From JAKAGZ01 sp964595355 (GTDB lineage Bacteria > Bacteroidota > Ignavibacteria > Ignavibacteriales > Ignavibacteriaceae), in contig CAZQQD010000032.1 of NCBI GenBank assembly GCA_964595355.1, positions 1-28,223 of the forward strand: a stretch of 28,223 bases of DNA. The letters run 5' to 3'. Positions 7,522-15,017 of the stretch are shown here, in pieces. Positions within the stretch are counted from its first letter, which is position 1. Every line of letters begins with the position of its first letter. Under the pieces are notes generated by a model that was not told the origin of the DNA, did not search any database, and saw nothing but the letters and a program-made list of their open reading frames with translations. The position numbers and the translations under genes were made by a program.

Positions 7522-9204
7522 CTACTTGACTTTAATAACCATTAAAGTAATATCATCAGATTGTACTGCACCCTTCGAAAAGTTTTGGACCTCTGATTGA
7601 ATAGAAGATATAATATCGGGCGCTGATTTTTTATATAATTTAACAGCTAATTGTTCCAATCGTTCATCAGAAAATTCATTTCTGTTTGTATCCATAGCTT
7701 CAGTGATTCCATCTGTAAACATCAATAATGCATCTCCGGCTTGCAATTGCACTTTTTCCGTAAGATACGGAGTTGTTGTTTTCATCACCCCTAATATCAT
7801 TCCACCTTTTTCAAGTTTCTGTATTTTACCATTACGAATTAATAAAGGAGGGTTATGTCCGGCATTTACATATTGGATGCTAGATTCTTCGTCGTTAAGA
7901 ATTCCCCAAAAAAATGTTATAAATCTACCATCCGTTATATTTTCACTTAGCAGATCATTTATTAATTCTGTGGCTTTATCAATTTTCATTCCCTGTCGAC
8001 AAATAGTTTTTAAGAACGCCTGGATATTTGCCATTAACAATGCAGCAGGGACACCCTTCCCGGAAACATCGGCTATTGCTACAGCAAAGCTTCTGTCATC
8101 GAACTTAATAATATCATAATAATCTCCTCCAACCTGTCTGGAAGAAATATTCGTTGCAGCAATTTCAAAGTTATTAAATTTTGGGAATGATCTTGGTAAA
8201 AGATTTTTCTGTATCTCTTTTGCTAACTCCAATTCCTCTTCCATTTTTTGTTTTTCCAGTTCTTCTTTAAAGAGTCTTTTATTCTCAAGTGAGATTATTG
8301 CAAGGCTCCCAACAGAATAAATAAATTCTACGTCACTCCCGGAATAATCCATATTATTAATTCTCTTGCCTAAAAATATAAGGCCCTTTGTTTGTCCTTG
8401 AAGCTGCATAGGAACAATTAATTCTATTCCAAATCTTTCAACTTCGGGGTATTTTTCTTTAATTAGTTCCCTGTTCTCTGAAGCTTTAATCTGAAAAATA
8501 TTATATTTTCTTATAATAGAGATCAGATCATTTGTTTTATATTTTGATTCTAAAATCTGTGTAGATTCTCCGTTAAATAAAACAACTGCAAATTTAGAAA
8601 CAAGAAATTGACCGATGACAGAATAAACAAGTAGCTTTGCAACTTTTGTGGATTCAGAAAATAGCCCAAATTCTTTACTTAGTTCAAAAAGAGAATTTAG
8701 TCTATTAATTCTTGAATCAAGTTCACGGTTGACCTTTTTTAACTCGTCAACAACAAGTGAATTTTGAACAGCCGTTGCAGAAATATTAAGTATCGTCTTC
8801 AAAAATTCCTGGTCATCTTCTGTATAAGGTGTTTTGTTTAATTTTTCACCAAGACATATAATTCCAAGGCATCTATCTGAGGAGTTAATCCTTTCGTAAG
8901 TTTGAAGTTTTGCCTTCTCCATAAAGTTTTTAATTGCACTATCAAAATCAGGTTCAGAATCAGGACCTATTTCTCTCCACGTTTCCAATATTTCTTTAGA
9001 AAGACCTTTTGAAACTTTTAATTTCAATAAACCATCAACTTTAATAGCTACAAGCCCTTTTGTAGCAAGGAACTTACCCATACATGTAAGCAGAATATTA
9101 TTCAGAATAAATTCCATATCCAGACTGGAATTGATAATCCTACTGAACTCAACCAGAGCAGTAAGATTTCTTTTCAACTTCAGGCTATCAGTATCATTTA
9201 TCAT
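7522..9204 (-). CDS. Soluble GAF-GAF-PP2C (RsbU-type) phosphatase
   Basis: The product is a 560-residue cytoplasmic protein with no membrane helix. It has two GAF-like sensory segments (about 15-155 and 165-310), a coiled coil with the LAKEIQKNLLPRSFP signature (328-341), and a complete SpoIIE-type phosphatase domain: D361 (QVGGDYYD), D379 (IADVSGKG), D498 (FTDGITEA) and D550/D551 (SDDITLM). The ATG at 9204 is preferred over the in-frame TTG at 9207; it starts 5 nt after the stop of the RsbW-like kinase, so the genes are translationally close. The likely role is dephosphorylation of the operon's STAS protein in response to a cytosolic ligand or redox cue sensed by GAF. The ligand is unknown. 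Confidence 0.9.
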   Translation of the reverse strand: MINDTDSLKLKRNLTALVEFSRIINSSLDMEFILNNILLTCMGKFLATKGLVAIKVDGLLKLKVSKGLSKEILETWREIGPDSEPDFDSAIKNFMEKAKLQTYERINSSDRCLGIICLGEKLNKTPYTEDDQEFLKTILNISATAVQNSLVVDELKKVNRELDSRINRLNSLFELSKEFGLFSESTKVAKLLVYSVIGQFLVSKFAVVLFNGESTQILESKYKTNDLISIIRKYNIFQIKASENRELIKEKYPEVERFGIELIVPMQLQGQTKGLIFLGKRINNMDYSGSDVEFIYSVGSLAIISLENKRLFKEELEKQKMEEELELAKEIQKNLLPRSFPKFNNFEIAATNISSRQVGGDYYDIIKFDDRSFAVAIADVSGKGVPAALLMANIQAFLKTICRQGMKIDKATELINDLLSENITDGRFITFFWGILNDEESSIQYVNAGHNPPLLIRNGKIQKLEKGGMILGVMKTTTPYLTEKVQLQAGDALLMFTDGITEAMDTNRNEFSDERLEQLAVKLYKKSAPDIISSIQSEVQNFSKGAVQSDDITLMVIKVK

Positions 9205-9209
9205 CAATG

Positions 9210-9647
9210 TTAATTGTTTAAATTTTTAGAAAGTAAAACCTGGTTATATTTTCCCGGGACAGAGATATACTGAACATCGTCCATTAAAGATTTCATTAAA
9301 TACAACCCCAATCCGCCGACTTTTCTTTGTTTCAAATATTTTTTTAGATCAGGCAAAGGAACTAATTGTGGATCAAATGAATTTCCATGATCAATTAACT
9401 TGATTGTGAATTTCTTCGAATTATAATCTATTTCTATTACAATTTCGCCGTCCGGCATAGACTTGTAAGCGTGTTTTATAATGTTCGTACAAGCTTCATC
9501 TACAGCAAGAATAATATCATCAATTTCATCAGTGCTCAACCCCGCAACGTTAGCATTTTCTGAAATAAAATCTCTCAATGAAGAAAGATTTTCTGTTCTG
9601 CTTTTAATTACTAGTTTTTTTCTAATATGTTTATTGTTGTTACTCAA
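9210..9647 (-). CDS. RsbW-like serine kinase / anti-sigma factor
   Basis: This is a GHKL-type ATPase domain protein. Motifs, numbered from the proposed TTG start (145 aa), are the N box AVDEACTNIIKHAY (E51, N55), the G1 box LIDHGNSFDP (D86, G88) and the G2 loop KVGGLGLYLMKSL (109-121). Such proteins phosphorylate a STAS partner on serine and, when free, bind and silence a sigma factor or another target. The frame stays open to 9752, but a start there would overlap the STAS gene by about 100 nt. The TTG at 9647 is 1 nt beyond the STAS stop, has GAAGAG upstream, and places the first beta strand (KKLVIKS) where the family usually begins. An ATG at 9704 is the alternative. The partner sigma factor is not identified here. 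Confidence 0.85.
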   Translation of the reverse strand: MSNNNKHIRKKLVIKSRTENLSSLRDFISENANVAGLSTDEIDDIILAVDEACTNIIKHAYKSMPDGEIVIEIDYNSKKFTIKLIDHGNSFDPQLVPLPDLKKYLKQRKVGGLGLYLMKSLMDDVQYISVPGKYNQVLLSKNLNN

Positions 9648-9648
9648 T

Positions 9649-10002
9649 TTATTTTTTCTCTTCGAATTTTTTAATTGCTTCACCTTCAGTATTAAATATT
9701 TCATAAAGCAAAGGAAATCCAAGAAGGTCAAAAATATTAAAGACTTTTTCACTCATAGCTGATAGTTTAATATCTCCCCCATTTTCCCTAACCTTTTCTA
9801 TAAAAGCCATAAATACCCCCAGTCCGGCACTACTTATATATGACAGGTCTTTAAAGTTAACCACGATATTAAATTTATTGTTATCAACGAGGCTTGAAAA
9901 AGTATTTTCAAGGGTTGATGCAGTGTGGGCATCCAGAAATCCGTTCAGATTGACTATACTTATTTTACCCTGTTCTTTGACTGATGTGTTAAATTCTGCC
10001 AT
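9649..10002 (-). CDS. STAS-domain anti-anti-sigma factor (RsbV-like)
   Basis: The product has 117 residues, close to the family norm. The phosphoacceptor loop is DLSYISSAGLGVF; by alignment to RsbV/SpoIIAA (DS-S/T-GLG), S58 is the expected phosphorylation site. A strong GGAG ribosome binding site precedes the ATG at 10002. The start lies inside the end of the upstream membrane phosphatase gene (43-nt overlap), and the stop is followed at once by the kinase start. This is the tight phosphatase-substrate-kinase order expected of a partner-switching unit. It would free a sigma factor or other target by binding the kinase when dephosphorylated. Confidence 0.9.
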   Translation of the reverse strand: MAEFNTSVKEQGKISIVNLNGFLDAHTASTLENTFSSLVDNNKFNIVVNFKDLSYISSAGLGVFMAFIEKVRENGGDIKLSAMSEKVFNIFDLLGFPLLYEIFNTEGEAIKKFEEKK

Positions 10003-12077
10003 TCCATTTCTCCATTAAATTTAATTTTTTGTTTCCACTTAAATATAACAAGTGTGATATCATCGTGCTGAGAATTATTTTTAGTAAAATCAGTAATTTC
10101 TGTTATAACTTTATTCGCAATAACATCCGGCTCCTCATCCATAAATTGTAGCAAAGTTTTCTCAAACAGACTGTCTCCAAAGTCTTCCAGTTCAGAATTT
10201 TTTGCTTCTGTTATTCCGTCGGTATAAAGAATAATTAAATCATCCTCTTTTAATTTAATTTCAATTTCTTCTAAAGATTCTGAAAAAGTTTTTCCAAAAT
10301 TAAGGCCCAGGCCTATGCCGACCGGTTTCATATTCTCAACGATTCCATCTCTTAATAGTATAACAGGACAATGCCCGGCACGTGATATATTCAAACTCCC
10401 TTTTTTCATATCAATCAAACCAAAGGCTGCACTTACAAAAGTTTTCCTATCAAGTGTTTTTTGCAGAATCTGATTAGCCTTAACAAGTATTTCCTTTGGC
10501 CTATCGAAAGTTTTGGTAAGAGATTCGAAAATGCCTTTTAACTCTGCCATTACAAATGCCGCTGAAATACCTTTACCGGAAACATCTGCAATAATAAAGC
10601 CGAATTTATTTTTAGAAATCTCAAAAAAATCGTAATAGTCTCCGCCTACCTCGAAGGCAGGAATAAATACTGAAGAGATACTCAACATATCAAGTGCCGG
10701 AGTTTTTGCAGGCAAAATTTTTCTTTGTATTTCCCGTGCAACATCCAGTTCTTTTTCTAATCTTTCTTTCTCAATCGACTCTTCTAACAACCTTGAGTTT
10801 TCAATTGCAACTGAGGCATAATCGGAAAAAGTATCCAAGGCGCTTTTATCTTCATCATCAAAAACATAACCTTCTTTATTTGCAGAAACCAAATATCCTT
10901 TTAATTCTTTGTGTGCTATTAAGGGTGCAACAGCCAAGGTAGAATACTTTTCACTCAATTTTTCAATTTCACCAAACCGATTCAATTTAATTATAAAGGT
11001 GCCAATTCTTTTTGCACTTTTTTCTCTTCGGTCAATAAAATGATTTATGAGGTTAGCATCAAGAAGTCCAATATTTTTATTAGCAAGGGTTTTTAGTTCA
11101 TTTTCTTCCTTCAAAAATATCCAAGAAGCCTGTGCATTACACACCTTTGTTGCAATATCTGTAATAGTTTCTGCCAGGTCATTAAAGTCAAGCACTTGTG
11201 TTATTAGTTTGCTAAAATATTGAAGAGAAGATACTTCCTGTGCTTTCCTGTCAAAAGCCTCTGCTGTTGGAAGATGAAACAAAGTAGTAAAGAAAAGTAT
11301 GCTAAAATAAATTGCACCGTAAATCATAATGATATTTGAGAATTGATCTAAAGCGGGAGAGAATTGCATAAGTATCTTATCGTGTAAACCGGTTGAAGAA
11401 TTGTTTATAAGGTTCACTACAAATAGTATGGAAATAACTACTGAGAGTATCAGCAACGAAATTTTTTCTTTTTTTACGAGGAATGCGATCCAGGATATTT
11501 TCAAAGAGTTTATTACAATTAGTAAAATTGAGATAAAGAGGAATGTATTTTTTATAAATGAATATTCAGGATAATCTTTGATGAAATAGGTTAGTGATGC
11601 TAATATTATAAACACTATCATCGTATTAAAATATACGCTGACGTTCTTTTTTTGCTTTAAAAAATAAAGCTCTTTGAAAACCAAGAAAATATATGCTATA
11701 GAGGCAAGAACAAGAAATGAATATGAAAACATCACAATCGATAACATAAAGCCTGGATTCTGAATATTCTCAGTCACGTTATCAAAGAACATATTAAACA
11801 ATGAACCTGAAAAAGTAATCAGGCAAAACAGAATTACATTAATGATCCCCAGGTTCATTACAAGAGAAAGTGGATTTAACGTCTTGTTGCTTAAATACTC
11901 AATAAAATAAATAACAAGCGAAGTTACTGTTAAAAGTACAAGTATATCACCAAATATTTGACCCGGTAAAGTCTTAACGGGTGCTATAAAAACCTTGTAT
12001 AGAAACAATATTCCTGCAACACCTAAAAATGTTTTCAGCTTAATATTTTTGAAAAATGTCAGCAAATTGAGTCTCAT
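9960..12077 (-). CDS. Membrane PP2C (RsbU/SpoIIE-type) phosphatase with GAF domain
   Basis: The 705-residue product has about eight hydrophobic helices in its first 270 residues, with no recognisable extracellular domain. A GAF-like domain (about 285-430) follows, then a linker with the VAREIQRKILPAK signature (446-458), and a phosphatase domain with D480 (EVGGDYYD), D498 (IADVSGKG), D620 (YTDGITEA) and D672/D673 (HDDITLV). It probably senses membrane or intracellular state and removes phosphate from the STAS protein whose gene overlaps its 3' end. Past the last phosphatase strand there is a basic tail of about 25 residues that spans the overlap with the STAS start. It is the first gene of the partner-switching operon. 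Confidence 0.9.
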   Translation of the reverse strand: MRLNLLTFFKNIKLKTFLGVAGILFLYKVFIAPVKTLPGQIFGDILVLLTVTSLVIYFIEYLSNKTLNPLSLVMNLGIINVILFCLITFSGSLFNMFFDNVTENIQNPGFMLSIVMFSYSFLVLASIAYIFLVFKELYFLKQKKNVSVYFNTMIVFIILASLTYFIKDYPEYSFIKNTFLFISILLIVINSLKISWIAFLVKKEKISLLILSVVISILFVVNLINNSSTGLHDKILMQFSPALDQFSNIIMIYGAIYFSILFFTTLFHLPTAEAFDRKAQEVSSLQYFSKLITQVLDFNDLAETITDIATKVCNAQASWIFLKEENELKTLANKNIGLLDANLINHFIDRREKSAKRIGTFIIKLNRFGEIEKLSEKYSTLAVAPLIAHKELKGYLVSANKEGYVFDDEDKSALDTFSDYASVAIENSRLLEESIEKERLEKELDVAREIQRKILPAKTPALDMLSISSVFIPAFEVGGDYYDFFEISKNKFGFIIADVSGKGISAAFVMAELKGIFESLTKTFDRPKEILVKANQILQKTLDRKTFVSAAFGLIDMKKGSLNISRAGHCPVILLRDGIVENMKPVGIGLGLNFGKTFSESLEEIEIKLKEDDLIILYTDGITEAKNSELEDFGDSLFEKTLLQFMDEEPDVIANKVITEITDFTKNNSQHDDITLVIFKWKQKIKFNGEMEWQNLTHQSKNRVK

Positions 12078-12104
12078 AAATTATTAGTCATTCTCATTCG
12101 CTCT

Positions 12105-12133
12105 ATTATAAAGCATTTGTTTTACCTTATAAA
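12105..12133 (-). promoter_or_regulatory. Possible promoter of the partner-switching operon
   Basis: On the minus strand a perfect TATAAT (12105-12110) lies 17 bp downstream of TTTATA, a partial -35 match. Transcription would start near 12098, about 20 nt before the membrane phosphatase. The hyphenated palindrome GGCAT-N3-ATGCC (12147-12159) sits just upstream, near -55, where an activator could bind. Confidence 0.35.
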
Positions 12134-12146
12134 ATAACATTTTTTA

Positions 12147-12159
12147 GGCATTTTATGCC
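12147..12159. repeat. Short palindrome GGCAT-N3-ATGCC
   Basis: This is a perfect 5+5 inverted repeat in the 193-nt gap between the phosphatase operon and the anti-sigma gene. It is flanked by T-runs on one side and A-runs on the other (plus strand). Neither strand has a U-run after the stem, so it is more likely an operator than a terminator. Confidence 0.4.
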
Positions 12160-12270
12160 AAAATTAAAGCTAGTTGGCTAATTAGTAAAGAATGATTATA
12201 TGGACGGAAAATAACAAGGATGACAGTAAAATAAGCTATTTAGACGCGTTCCATCTGTCTCAATTTAATA

Positions 12271-13839
12271 TCAGCTTTTTACAGTATCTGGCAACTGACT
12301 TTTTTCCCTTTTTTTGAGTTCTTCTTTGAGCTTCTTTAACTCTTTCCGATATTCTTTCATCTGTTGTTTGTATTCCTTGTTATTCCATTTCATTACTGAA
12401 TCATTAAAATTGAAATGAAATTTATTGTTGGTCAAGGAATCTAAATTTATATTAAATTTTTGCGGCATATATATATCTAGAGAATCAAGCACCTTCATTG
12501 TCGATTTTACAAGCGAGTCAACATTTATAGGATTCATTTTAAATTTAAAAGTATTTAAAGAATCCCCAATCTTGTATTGCATTTTAAATTCCCCACCTTT
12601 TTGAGGAAAATCTTTTGGCATTTCAAAAGTAAAATCTTTCATCATTTCAGTCACCCTTTCCAAGTGCATATTAGAAAAAATGCTATCAAAATTCGGTAGA
12701 TTTGGAGGTGACACAACAATTTTGGGGATATGAACTCTGCAAAGATTTGAATCAATTTTTACAGAAAAATTTTTCTCCCATGTGGTATCGAATTTAAATG
12801 AATATTTATTTTTATTAAAATTACTGTCTGAAGTAAAATTAAAGTTATAGTTATAATTTTCCTTTTCTTTTTCCAAATTATCCAAATTTTCTCTGACCTT
12901 ATCCATTTCCTTTTTGAGCTTTTCTTTATCAAAAGCATATTTTCCTGAAAAAATTGTGTCGGGAGCAAAGAAAATATATTCATCATTATTCGAAGCTTTA
13001 ACTTCTCTGGAAACTCTTTCAATAGTGGTGGGATCAACAACCCTGTAGCTTGCGGGTATAATTTCAGCCAACTCTTTCCCTTTTGCTTTAGATGCAAAAG
13101 CATAAAGATCTGCGACAAGAGCTTTATTATAATTCCATAAATTTCGATTTATTGCAACAGTATTGTTATTATTAACTAATATTTGCGACTGAAGGTAATC
13201 AGCATAAGCAGTAATTATCGAATCTACCTGCTCCTTTTGAGCCTGATCAAGATTAAGAGCTGATATAAATCTATCCAGATTATTATTTGATGGTACATCG
13301 CTGGATTTTTTTATCTCAAAGAACTCATTACCACTGCTATCCGTCCCGAGCTGAATATATTGGTTTGATGATTTATTTAACGGTAACTGCTTATAAAAAG
13401 CAAAATTGAAGATGTCTTCATTAGTAAGATTTGCTGCATAGAGCAATGGCCTTAGATTCTGTTGATAAAATCCGGCAATTTTTGTTTTCTGTGATTCAAC
13501 AAGTTCATCAAAAACACCCGGATTAAATTTCAGAAATAGCATTAATCCAATTGTAAGTAACGTAAAACCAACAACAGGTGTCCATTTTCTGAATCTGAGC
13601 TTTGTTGAATTTCCCGAATGAATCTTTTCCATTACTCTGGGTTCAAAATATTGAGCTTCAGGCAGAGTACTAAATGAATCCGTAGTAAGTTTTTTTATTT
13701 TTTTTAGTTCTTCAAACTTATACCGCCAATCAGATGTTTCAGAAATTTTCTTTTCAACAAATTCGATTTCATTTTCTGACAACTCGCCATCGAGATATGC
13801 AGATATTAATTCAACATCTTTTTCTTTAAGTTTTTTCAT
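12271..13839 (-). CDS. Membrane anti-sigma factor with large extracytoplasmic domain
   Basis: The product has 522 residues. The N-terminal 50 residues have the anti-sigma domain signature (ELISAYLDGELSENE, 10-24) but no His/Cys zinc ligands, so this is a zinc-less anti-sigma domain. A single membrane helix lies at about 88-104. The outer part of about 415 residues holds a helical segment (188-262) with a FISALNLDQAQKEQVDSII stretch reminiscent of LTxxQ (Spy/CpxP-like) proteins, then a long region very rich in N, F, K and D (310-500), and a basic, Lys/Glu-rich coiled C-terminus. Its ATG overlaps the sigma stop in ATGA, so the pair is translationally coupled. It presumably holds the sigma factor at the membrane until an envelope signal arrives. 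The Spy-like reading is tentative. Confidence 0.8.
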   Translation of the reverse strand: MKKLKEKDVELISAYLDGELSENEIEFVEKKISETSDWRYKFEELKKIKKLTTDSFSTLPEAQYFEPRVMEKIHSGNSTKLRFRKWTPVVGFTLLTIGLMLFLKFNPGVFDELVESQKTKIAGFYQQNLRPLLYAANLTNEDIFNFAFYKQLPLNKSSNQYIQLGTDSSGNEFFEIKKSSDVPSNNNLDRFISALNLDQAQKEQVDSIITAYADYLQSQILVNNNNTVAINRNLWNYNKALVADLYAFASKAKGKELAEIIPASYRVVDPTTIERVSREVKASNNDEYIFFAPDTIFSGKYAFDKEKLKKEMDKVRENLDNLEKEKENYNYNFNFTSDSNFNKNKYSFKFDTTWEKNFSVKIDSNLCRVHIPKIVVSPPNLPNFDSIFSNMHLERVTEMMKDFTFEMPKDFPQKGGEFKMQYKIGDSLNTFKFKMNPINVDSLVKSTMKVLDSLDIYMPQKFNINLDSLTNNKFHFNFNDSVMKWNNKEYKQQMKEYRKELKKLKEELKKREKSQLPDTVKS

Positions 13840-14429
13840 TTTAGCAATTCCTGTTCATAAGGCTTTAATAATTTTCTTAAATATTCTCGGGCCCTGTAAA
13901 TTCTGGATTTAACTGTACCAAGTTCACACTGGACAGATTCGGCAATTTCCTGGTAACTGAATCCTTCAATGTCTTTCAGTAATAATGGAATTCTTAGTTT
14001 ATCCGGAAGTTTTGAAATAGCTTTTCGTACTATTTCTTTTTCCTCCTTTATTTCATTTGTCGAATAAATCGCTTCTGCTTCCGACTCTCTCATCGGTATA
14101 AAAATGTTCCTGACTTTCATCTTCCTTAAGTAATCCTTGCATTTATTTACCGCAATTCTGTAAAGCCAGGTTGTGAACTGACACTCAAATCGAAAATGAG
14201 TCAGATTTTTATAAACTGTTATAAAAACATCCTGAGAAAGGTCGTCAACATTATTAACATCACCAATTGTCAAATAAATAATATTTCGTACCTTTTCTTT
14301 GTGTTTTGTCATAAGAACACTGAAAGTTGATTCTTCACCATCAATAAATCGCTTTATAAGTGAAAAATCATCACTATGCTTTTCGGAATTTGAGTATTGC
14401 AATACTTTTTTGTTATTTCTTAATCTCAT
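13836..14429 (-). CDS. ECF (group 4) RNA polymerase sigma factor
   Basis: The product is a 197-residue sigma factor with region 2 (about 37-104: LSQDVFITVYKNL and FTTWLYRIAVNKCKDYLR) and region 4 (about 132-186: LPDKLRIPLLLKDIEGFSYQEIAE then GTVKSRIYRARE), and no region 1.1 or 3. The frame opens at a TTG (14432), but the next codon, an ATG at 14429, is the likely start. About 20 extra residues precede region 2. It is paired with the overlapping anti-sigma gene. A matching ECF-type promoter (GGAAC-N16-CGTC) lies right against the start codon, which suggests autoregulation and possibly a leaderless mRNA. Confidence 0.9.
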   Translation of the reverse strand: MRLRNNKKVLQYSNSEKHSDDFSLIKRFIDGEESTFSVLMTKHKEKVRNIIYLTIGDVNNVDDLSQDVFITVYKNLTHFRFECQFTTWLYRIAVNKCKDYLRKMKVRNIFIPMRESEAEAIYSTNEIKEEKEIVRKAISKLPDKLRIPLLLKDIEGFSYQEIAESVQCELGTVKSRIYRAREYLRKLLKPYEQELLK

Positions 14430-14436
14430 CAATTTA

Positions 14437-14461
14437 GACGTTGAGCAGAATTATTTGTTCC
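14437..14461 (-). promoter_or_regulatory. ECF-type promoter of the sigma/anti-sigma operon
   Basis: On the minus strand, GGAAC (-35, 14457-14461) is followed after 16 nt by CGTC (-10, 14437-14440) and TAAATT. This is the classic layout for ECF sigma factors (GAAC ... CGTC). The predicted start of transcription is around 14430, practically at the ATG (14429). Confidence 0.6.
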
Positions 14462-14530
14462 ACTAAGTAAATATATAAATATTGACCCTAAAACAGTTGA
14501 TATTTTTAATAAATTAAAGCATTTAGCCAG

Positions 14531-14559
14531 TTGCATAAATATACCCTTCTCCTTAAATT
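14531..14559 (+). promoter_or_regulatory. Candidate sigma70 promoter for the STAS gene
   Basis: TTGCAT (14531-14536) and TAAATT (14554-14559) are 17 bp apart, with a predicted start near 14566. A second candidate, TTGACC-N17-TTTAAT (14482-14510), lies upstream. The sequence alone does not decide between them. Confidence 0.35.
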
Positions 14560-14582
14560 AACAGAAAAAATCAGGAGTTTTC

Positions 14583-14924
14583 ATGAAAATAAAGACAAGT
14601 GAAAAGTACGAAGCTGTAATAATAGAGTTAAAAGGAAATGTGATGGGTGGTGAAGACACCAAAGATTTTAACGATTTATTACACAAATTGATTGATGAAG
14701 GTAAGAGACAAATTGTATTGGATTTATCGGATGTAAAATTTATGAATAGCTCCGGTCTTGGAATGCTCATCAGTGGCTTAACAACAATGAAGAAAAATGA
14801 CGGAATGTTAAAGCTTGCTGGGGCAACAGAAAAAATTGAAAGTTTGCTGATAATAACAAAACTAATTACAATATTTGAATCTTACGATTCAGTAGACGAA
14901 GCTCTAAAAAGTTTTTCAAATTAA
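14583..14924 (+). CDS. STAS-domain anti-anti-sigma factor (second copy)
   Basis: The 113-residue product has the phosphoacceptor loop DVKFMNSSGLGMLI; S56 is the expected phosphorylated serine. AGGAG (14573-14577) gives a strong ribosome binding site. It is a paralogue of the STAS protein of the partner-switching cluster, but is divergent from the ECF sigma operon and has no kinase or phosphatase next to it. It could be a second substrate of the same RsbW-like kinase or act on another target. A hairpin terminator follows, so it is probably transcribed alone. Confidence 0.9.
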   Translation: MKIKTSEKYEAVIIELKGNVMGGEDTKDFNDLLHKLIDEGKRQIVLDLSDVKFMNSSGLGMLISGLTTMKKNDGMLKLAGATEKIESLLIITKLITIFESYDSVDEALKSFSN

Positions 14925-14951
14925 GTTTTGCTGTAAAAATTCAGACGATCT

Positions 14952-14986
14952 AAACTCCGGATTTATTATGGTTCGGAGTTTTTATT
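14952..14986 (+). terminator. Rho-independent terminator after the STAS gene
   Basis: AAACTCCG (14952-14959) pairs with CGGAGTTT (14974-14981), with a 14-nt loop, and the stem is followed by more T residues (TTATTTT). It lies between the STAS gene and purA. Confidence 0.65.
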
Positions 14987-15017
14987 TTGCTCTGTTGAAA
15001 AAAGGTCAAGGTGGTAA

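Noticed and set aside
7703..8119. A 138-codon plus-strand ORF inside the soluble PP2C gene
   Set aside because: It lies antisense to conserved phosphatase motifs, its product resembles no known protein, and it has no ribosome binding site; it is a shadow of the real gene.
12147..12159. GGCAT-N3-ATGCC as a terminator for the anti-sigma gene
   Set aside because: On both strands the stem is followed by A residues, not a U-run. It is kept only as a possible operator.
12237..12252. CGTCTAAAT on the minus strand, like the -10 of the ECF promoter
   Set aside because: GGAAC is directly adjacent rather than 16 nt upstream, and nothing like -35 lies at the right distance. A similar CGTCTAAA at 23682 on the plus strand also lacks a -35 match.
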